From Diphasiastrum complanatum (lineage: Eukaryota; Streptophyta; Lycopodiopsida; Lycopodiales; Lycopodiaceae), in assembly GCA_029204225.1 (NCBI GenBank), contig CM055100.1, forward strand, positions 33,443,645 through 33,507,644: a stretch of DNA of 64,000 bases. The letters run 5' to 3'. Shown one piece after another: positions 58,581 through 64,000 of the stretch. A program made the position numbers and the translations under genes. A model generated the notes under the pieces. That model worked only from the letters and a program-made list of their open reading frames with translations. It ran no database searches and was not told the origin of the DNA. Position 1 is the first letter of the stretch. Every line of letters begins with the position of its first letter.

Positions 58581-59345
58581 GAAATAGATTTGATTGACTT
58601 GAAACTCACAAAGGTCTCACACTTGCAGTGTTTCACTCAAATTTGATTTCTAATCCAACAAATGGACTTATATCACAGTTCTATCACTCCCTCACAAAGC
58701 TGGAATGAAGATAAGATGAAGTGAAAACTACTTTCAAACAAATCTTGCCAAGAAATGGATTTGATTGTCTCTAGAAACTCACTAAGGTCTCTCTCTTGTA
58801 GTTTTTCACTCAAATTAGATTTCTAATCCAACAAATGGACTTATAATCTCAGTTCTAGCACTCCCCAACTAAGTTGGAATGAAGATAAGATGATGTAAAA
58901 TCTACTTACAATCAAATCTTGCCAAATTTGGCTTCTTTTGGACAAAAAAAATGACTTAATCTCTTTCTTCCTTCTTGGTGTACTTTCAAGACCTGTTTTT
59001 AACCTTAATAGGACTTGAACTCAGCCTAGATTAATTAGATTCCATGAAACAAATTCAAATCTAATCAATGGCAAATGATCTTGGTAGATTTTTCTAGGAT
59101 CTCCACCAAAAATTACACCAATAGCTCACAAATTGAATTTTTTTGGATCAAATGAATACCATGCATTAAATGCAGGTTCAGAGGTGCCCACACATGTGGA
59201 CAGTACGGATTTGGACCCCTACCAAGTTTGGGATCAAATCTCCTCACCAAAATCAAGATTCTAGCTTGCCCTCTCAATACTAGTTTTTAGCACCAAAACT
59301 TGCTAAAAATGGATTTGCATTAGATCAATGGCTTATGCTCTTGTA

Positions 59346-59361
59346 CTTGGCTCTGATACCA
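59346..59361 (-). other. Primer-binding site of the Copia element
   Basis: Plus strand CTTGGCTCTGATACCA, the reverse complement of TGGTATCAGAGCCAAG (initiator-Met tRNA), directly abutting the LTR at 59,362. Confidence 0.95.
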
Positions 59362-60062
59362 TGTGAAAGTACTATACTTTAGGACCATAAATGGATCTAC
59401 AAAAGATCCACAAGAGTGATTGGATGCTTGCTTAACAATCTATCAAAAAACTAGACACAAAAAAGTTGATCTAGATAGGTAATTTGACAAACAACAAGCA
59501 TTAACAATCAAAAGCATTGATAAACATTGAAATCCGAGCCCACACGTGTGTACTACAGGCTTTAGTACGGCCTTCAACCTGAGAAACAAGTAGAAATTGA
59601 TTTGGTTTCATTTGGATCACAAAAACTCAATGTACATAGTGAACTAGCTTGAGATTGCCAATGAGCTCCAAAAATTTTCTATCTTCTCACTATGGAGAGA
59701 GGGAATACATAGCAAATTCGACTTCCTTCTTGAAGTTAGGTGGATTTCCAGCACGTAATAAGGAAGTTAACTCACTCTCCTTGACCTAAAATGAAACCCT
59801 AGTCTATTTCCTAGAGTTATGCTTGGTAGGTAGCTAGTTGGTCAAATTTTCACCTTAAACTTAGGTGTAGGTCCTATAAAGTAGGGATGACCACCAAATA
59901 GACATGACCAAGTCTCTTGACTTGACCTAACCTACATTAGGATGGGTTTCCCACGTGGAATCATGGCCTCACATGTGTGGGACCCACTTGTGTACACAAT
60001 TTACACTATTCTACATGGTTTTTGATCAAGCTAGATTTGCCAATTTTTGGCAATTCTTCACA
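59362..60062 (-). repeat. 5' LTR of the 55.5-60.1 kb Copia element
   Basis: Starts TGTGAAAGTACTATAC and ends CAATTCTTCACA. It is 36 bp longer than its partner, the difference being confined to the patch at about 59,659-59,738. Confidence 0.92.
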
Positions 60063-60165
60063 GAAAATGCACTTCAGGCAGGAGACCATAAAGCTTGCGA
60101 TCGCAAATTCATAACAAGTTGCACTGGCCAAGTGTTCTCCACCCAAGCTACTTCCAACTAGAGAA
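60063..60165 (+). pseudogene. Right part of the split exon-like piece of the Ulp1-like gene
   Basis: Resumes after the GAAAA duplication. One frame stays open to TAG at 60,159-60,161, another ends earlier with a helix-like segment resembling the C-terminus of Ulp1 domains. Which frame was used cannot be decided here. Confidence 0.35.
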
Positions 60166-61229
60166 ATGGATTTAGATAGTTGATTCTGTTTAAATATTCG
60201 TCTCACTTGATGTGGATGAGACACGTGTATAGAAAATTTTAATAGAAATATACTTACAATTTTTCTATGGTTGTTCTTACTTGTTATTTTTCCTCTTATC
60301 AATTCAGGTTATGATTCATTCATCTTCAATTTCTACTGTTTTTTGACATGTTTGTTTTTCATTGCCTTGGTCTGTCTTGCCTTTACCATGGTCTTTTTTT
60401 GGATAAGTTCACAATGATGATCTGATCGAACCTTTGCCACAACCAATCCAAACATGCGACATTAGTTCACTTAGATTTGTTGCAACAAAGCTTTAATCAG
60501 ATCATCATCTGAACATATCCAAATATGCCAAGCAATACAGACGAAGGCAATGAAGACCAAAAATACAACCGATATATACGAGACTTCAACAAGGGCAAGC
60601 GTCGATTGTAGTGATCATTGGAGTTCAAGTGACTGAAGATCTCCCCACATTAGAGGAGTTCTCAATATCAAAAAGACCCTTTAAGGAATGCCATGTAGGA
60701 TATAAAAAAATATCAAAATAAAAAAAACAATATTGTTTATTTGCTTGCCCCCACCACTCCCGAGGCCTCCCCAAATCCCAATGATCTAACCATAGTGTCT
60801 ATAGTCACAATTAAGAACTGTAAACAGTTCGCACTATAACTTGACTAAATTCAAAAATATTCCCTCCATTGGTTACGAAAAGAGCAATATTTTCACTGGA
60901 TCTAGAATATGACCGCCATATGCAAATTCGAATCAGGAAAAATTACAAAATGTTTACATACGCATTCCTTCCACGAGAATGGAAATATGGGTGCCATCTC
61001 CAATTATGAACGCCATGATCACCTTGGAATGGAAATATGAGCGCCAACTACCTATTGGAATGAAAAAATGAGCGGCATTTCTAAATTTGAATCAAGCATA
61101 CAAGCATGGAGATTGGATTGATCATACATAGCATATAACATAATCAAAGATGAGTATTTTGTTTTGCTTCATAGAATCTGGTCATAGTACTTTGAAGCAA
61201 CTGATTACTCTATTGTTTTTTTTTTTTAT
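60166..61229. other. Intergenic stretch with a short dispersed motif
   Basis: No gene recognised. The words GAATGGAAATATGRGYGCCA and related GAACGCCATGATC occur four times between 60,900 and 61,080, suggesting an eroded minisatellite. Confidence 0.4.
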
Positions 61230-63520
61230 GATGACATTGTATCATCTACATGTGGATATCCCTATTGATTTGGCACCTTTGTAGAGAAGAGAAGGCAAAG
61301 GAATTCAAATATCTGTTGACGATCGTTCTCGTTGCAAGGCAGAAGGAAAAAAAAATTTGGATTTGTGGACAGATGGAACATTATATCCACAAGATCCAAG
61401 CACTTTGACACATCCCACATTCTCTTCAATAACTCATTAAGTTATATGGATATGCAATGAACATAGTGGATTACTAGGATATTGTGAAAGATTGCAAAAC
61501 CATGGAAAACAACTTTATATGAATAAATTTCACTATTTAGAAGGTGAGTTAATTCGGATATTCTCTTATTGTCAGAATAGAGATTGTCATCTCCAAAAGA
61601 CATTAGAAGAAAATGAACAACTTAAAAAAAATAATGAATCATTACAGAAGATAACAATCAATATCAAATCAGAACTAGAGCAAATGCAATCAGTCTTACA
61701 GTCTATTCGTATTGAAAACTTACAATTATTGAAGGATGTGGATTTGGCAAAGAAGAAGGCTAAAAGTAAAAAGCAAAAGTGACAAAGTTGCAAGGATATT
61801 CAAACACTTTCGAAAGGAGGTTATCGAAATAGAAGGATCCGTGCATTCAAGTAAGCATATTCTGATTTTTATAAGTTTTTCAATGGTGATATTCTATTAA
61901 CTATCTATTTTTTTTGCAGATCTGCATTAGTAGCTCCTCGGAATATTAAAGAAAATGCTTCACTAGGAATGTCATTGGACACAATATTGACTTGCAAATT
62001 GACTGAGCGTATCATGATGAACAATAGGAGTTCAAATGTAAAGTGTAAAATAGCAAAGTCTTTATAACCTATGAAAAGGTGAATGGCAAAATAATCATAG
62101 TACTTAAGTTAGATGAGTCAGAAATTGTGAAAGGGCAGAAGATGGAGAGGGTTAGTATAACTCTCATGAATGGTGCTCTATCACAAACAAAGAACCAAGA
62201 AGTTTTCAGATTCAGTGTCCAGTCAAAAAATGATATATGGTGGTTGGCAGCGTTTCAGGTAACTAGCCTCATTACTACATCACATTCATTGAATAATATT
62301 AACTCATTGTAAACTAAGTCTGATTAATTTTTTGGATAGGTGCTAAAGGAGGATCATGATATATTATCATGGATATTCTCAAGGACATCGTATCCTAGGA
62401 TCATCAAGGACCATATGGATGGAGGGCTACTCAATGTTCCAGGAGTTGGAGACTTCAATGCTGAATGGCACTTAGCAGGTGATTTGAAAACATTGAAATG
62501 TATGTATAATGTCTCTCACGATGCTACATCAAAACACCCTTGTTTGTACTGCATGAAAATGGCAAAAGATGTAACTAGGAGTACATGAATTACTAGAGAA
62601 TATGTAGATCCAAACTGGAAGCCTGTGCTGCCTATCCCCTTGAAAAATGTGCATGTTTGCACTCTTCATGCAGAAGTTAGACTAATAGAAAAGATCATTT
62701 ATTTTCATATAGTTTTTGCTTGGAATACTAAGCCAACATCATTAGCAAAGGAAGCTATCTCTCGATTAGAAGATGTTTTATCAAAAGCAAGACTCCATAA
62801 GGGACATGTCAAAATTCAAAAAGATGAAAAACTTTCAGGAAAGAATGGGAACATGCCAACTAAGCCAAACATAGGAGGAGCAAAAGCACGTCATTTCCTA
62901 TCAAATCATACTGGTAAGGCTTAATATTCAACACTCAGTCTGGACATATATTATTGCTGCCACTCAGGTTTTCAAGAAAGACGGCAAAGCCAGAGTACTA
63001 AAAGTTGATGTATGGAAGAAACTTGATAGTATGATTGTTATTTTAAGAAAAGAAAAATACTCTGATATTGATAAGAAAGCTGTCCAATGGACTTGTGTCG
63101 AGTTTGTTAATGCAGTATCAAAAGCATGGGGAGAAGATCATATCACTCATTACATGGTTAGTATAAAATTTTCAAGATGCTTTCAATTTTTCATATATAT
63201 TTAGATCCAAACATAAGACTAACATTATGATTTTGACATATGCAGCACATACTAAGGGATCATACAACATTTTTTGCAAACACATATGGAAGCTTGAGTG
63301 TATGGTCATCACAAGGGATGGAGAAGTCACACTGGTAAGCACGAGCAACAATTCATCGAAACACACAACATGGAGGAACCAATGAAAAACAAAAGTACAT
63401 TTTGTCAATTGTTTCAGTGGTTCTACCACAGAGTTCAGATTCGACATATAACAAAGTCCACACAATACAACAAGTTTAGAAAAGCATGCAAGTTTATAAA
63501 GGAAGAGAAAATTAGATGAT
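61230..63520 (+). pseudogene. Unknown transposase-like gene, copy 2 (longer)
   Basis: Broken frames give, in order, IQISVDDRSRCKAEGKKNLD, WICNEHSGLLGYCERL, a coiled coil (61,492-61,782), RNRRIRAFK, an intron, SALVAPRNIKENASLGMSL, IIIVLKLDESEIVKGQKMER, FSVQSKNDIWWLAAFQ, an intron, VLKEDHDILSWIFSRTSY, HLAGDLKTLKCMYNVSHDAT, SKHPCLYCM, HVCTLHAEVRLIEKIIYFHI, an intron after HYM, and YGSLSVWSSQGMEKSHW. Acidic residues in KLDESEIV and GDLK and the Glu of EKSH could form a DDE-type site, with HPCLYC as a zinc insertion. TGA after KSKKQK, other stops and a shift near 62,924 make it non-functional. Copy 1 shares the introns after AAFQ and HYM. Superfamily not named. Confidence 0.6.
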
Positions 63521-63653
63521 TGTTGAGTAGAAGATCATCATTGTCATCAAATCATGACATCTTTAGAATTGCTTTGCAAATTCATTGAACAAGAGAGGAG
63601 AAATACTCAATGTAAATGTATTGATTGTATTATAACAAAATACAAAGTGTCAA

Positions 63654-64000
63654 CTATTCATCATCAAATCGTGTGTCAGACTCTATGGCAGTATTGTCAT
63701 GAAGAAATTCTCTGCTAGCGTATGCATCTAATAGATGTGCATTATCCTTATTTCCACTAAGCTCAATATAAGTGGAATACAATGAATAATGGGAGCTCTT
63801 TAAAGGAACATTCTCATCAGTAAAACCTAAAATGTTCAAAACATAAGATCTTTTGACAAAAATGATCTTATTTGTCTTAACAAATCTATGTCCTCCTAGG
63901 TAAAATGATAAAGCTTTAACTGCCATTATAAGACTCTCCCCAACTGGGCTCATCTTGGAATGAGCAATACAGATCTCATTCTTCAGGAAATGCCTAAGAT
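63654..64000 (-). CDS. Unknown protein, C-terminal part (runs off the right edge)
   Basis: A minus-strand frame is open from the window edge to TAA at 63,654-63,656, at least 114 codons: it reads LRHFLKNEICIAHSKMSPVG, VKALSFYLGGHRFVKTN, FVKRSYVLNILGF, HYSLYSTYIELSGN and ends ESDTRFDDE. No domain is recognised. It converges on transposase-like copy 2 (tail to tail, about 130 bp apart) and could be the second protein of the same element, as many DNA transposons carry convergent genes. Confidence 0.4.
   Translation of the reverse strand, partial: LRHFLKNEICIAHSKMSPVGESLIMAVKALSFYLGGHRFVKTNKIIFVKRSYVLNILGFTDENVPLKSSHYSLYSTYIELSGNKDNAHLLDAYASREFLHDNTAIESDTRFDDE

Larger units (their letters stand above)
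55527..60062 (-). mobile_element. Complete, recent, non-autonomous Ty1/Copia element (gag-protease only)
   Basis: LTRs at 55527-56191 and 59362-60062 flank an interior with primer-binding site (59,346-59,361), gag, protease and polypurine tract. The flanks are an exact 5-bp target duplication, GAAAA (55,522-55,526 and 60,063-60,067). The LTRs differ at only about a dozen positions outside one rearranged patch, so insertion is fairly recent. The integrase core, reverse transcriptase and RNase H are absent (4.5 kb total), so mobilisation would need enzymes in trans. It interrupts the Ulp1-like gene. Confidence 0.93.

Noticed and set aside
1-64000. Organellar DNA insertions or rRNA/tRNA genes
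   Set aside because: No recognisable plastid or mitochondrial gene, rRNA or tRNA cloverleaf was noticed; short or diverged ones could have been missed by eye.

Overview
This window is nuclear DNA of a land plant. Two multi-exon transcription-factor genes have GT-AG introns and plant-specific domain architecture, and the remainder is mostly decayed retrotransposon and DNA-transposon sequence with AT-rich filler. The species cannot be read from the sequence. The mix of conserved plant regulators with a KAP-type NTPase and unfamiliar transposase-like families would suit a seed-free plant such as a fern or lycophyte, but that is only a guess.

Layout. 1-5.0 kb: nested Ty1/Copia remnants in both orientations. 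5.04-5.87 kb: a non-autonomous hAT-like element with an exact 8-bp target duplication. 7.3-14.3 kb: a GC-richer upstream region and a complete four-exon group E bZIP gene (bZIP34/bZIP61 type, + strand). 15.8-20.5 kb: two decayed Copia elements. 20.9-21.4 kb: a fragment with an N6/N4 DNA-methylase motif. 25.26-30.76 kb: a complete seven-exon subgroup IIIf bHLH gene (TT8/GL3 type, + strand) with a transposon-like insertion in its large second intron. 31.8-36.6 kb: more Copia gag and pol debris.

From 38 kb on the content is less ordinary. A KAP-family P-loop NTPase gene (38.2-40.4 kb, minus) has a decayed duplicate about 9.8 kb away (47.9-50.3 kb, minus). Between them lie an unknown NTPase-like fragment, a 59-bp satellite built on a CTATGCTGAGCATAG palindrome, and an unknown gene with a PIDGQH motif. 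Two same-strand copies of an intron-containing, transposase-like family lie at 50.6-52.2 and 61.2-63.5 kb. Between those copies sits a broken gene with a histone H3 fold (intact MARTKQT tail, centromeric-H3-like core), a Ser/Pro-rich linker and a Ulp1/C48 SUMO-protease-like domain, surrounded by seven ~71-75-bp palindromic units. A recent Copia element (55,527-60,062; 5-bp target duplication GAAAA) has split the last exon-like piece of that gene.

Functionally, the two transcription factors are the only genes that look fully intact. The bHLH would be expected to act with R2R3-MYB and WD40 partners in flavonoid or epidermal programmes, and the bZIP to bind ACGT elements. KAP copy B keeps good splicing in its 3' half but no Walker A segment was found. 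Everything else is mobile-element biology. The most unusual combination is the histone H3-like plus Ulp1-like gene in a transposon-rich neighbourhood. Coordinates of exons and repeat ends were read by hand; statements about homology rest on motif recognition, not on a database search.
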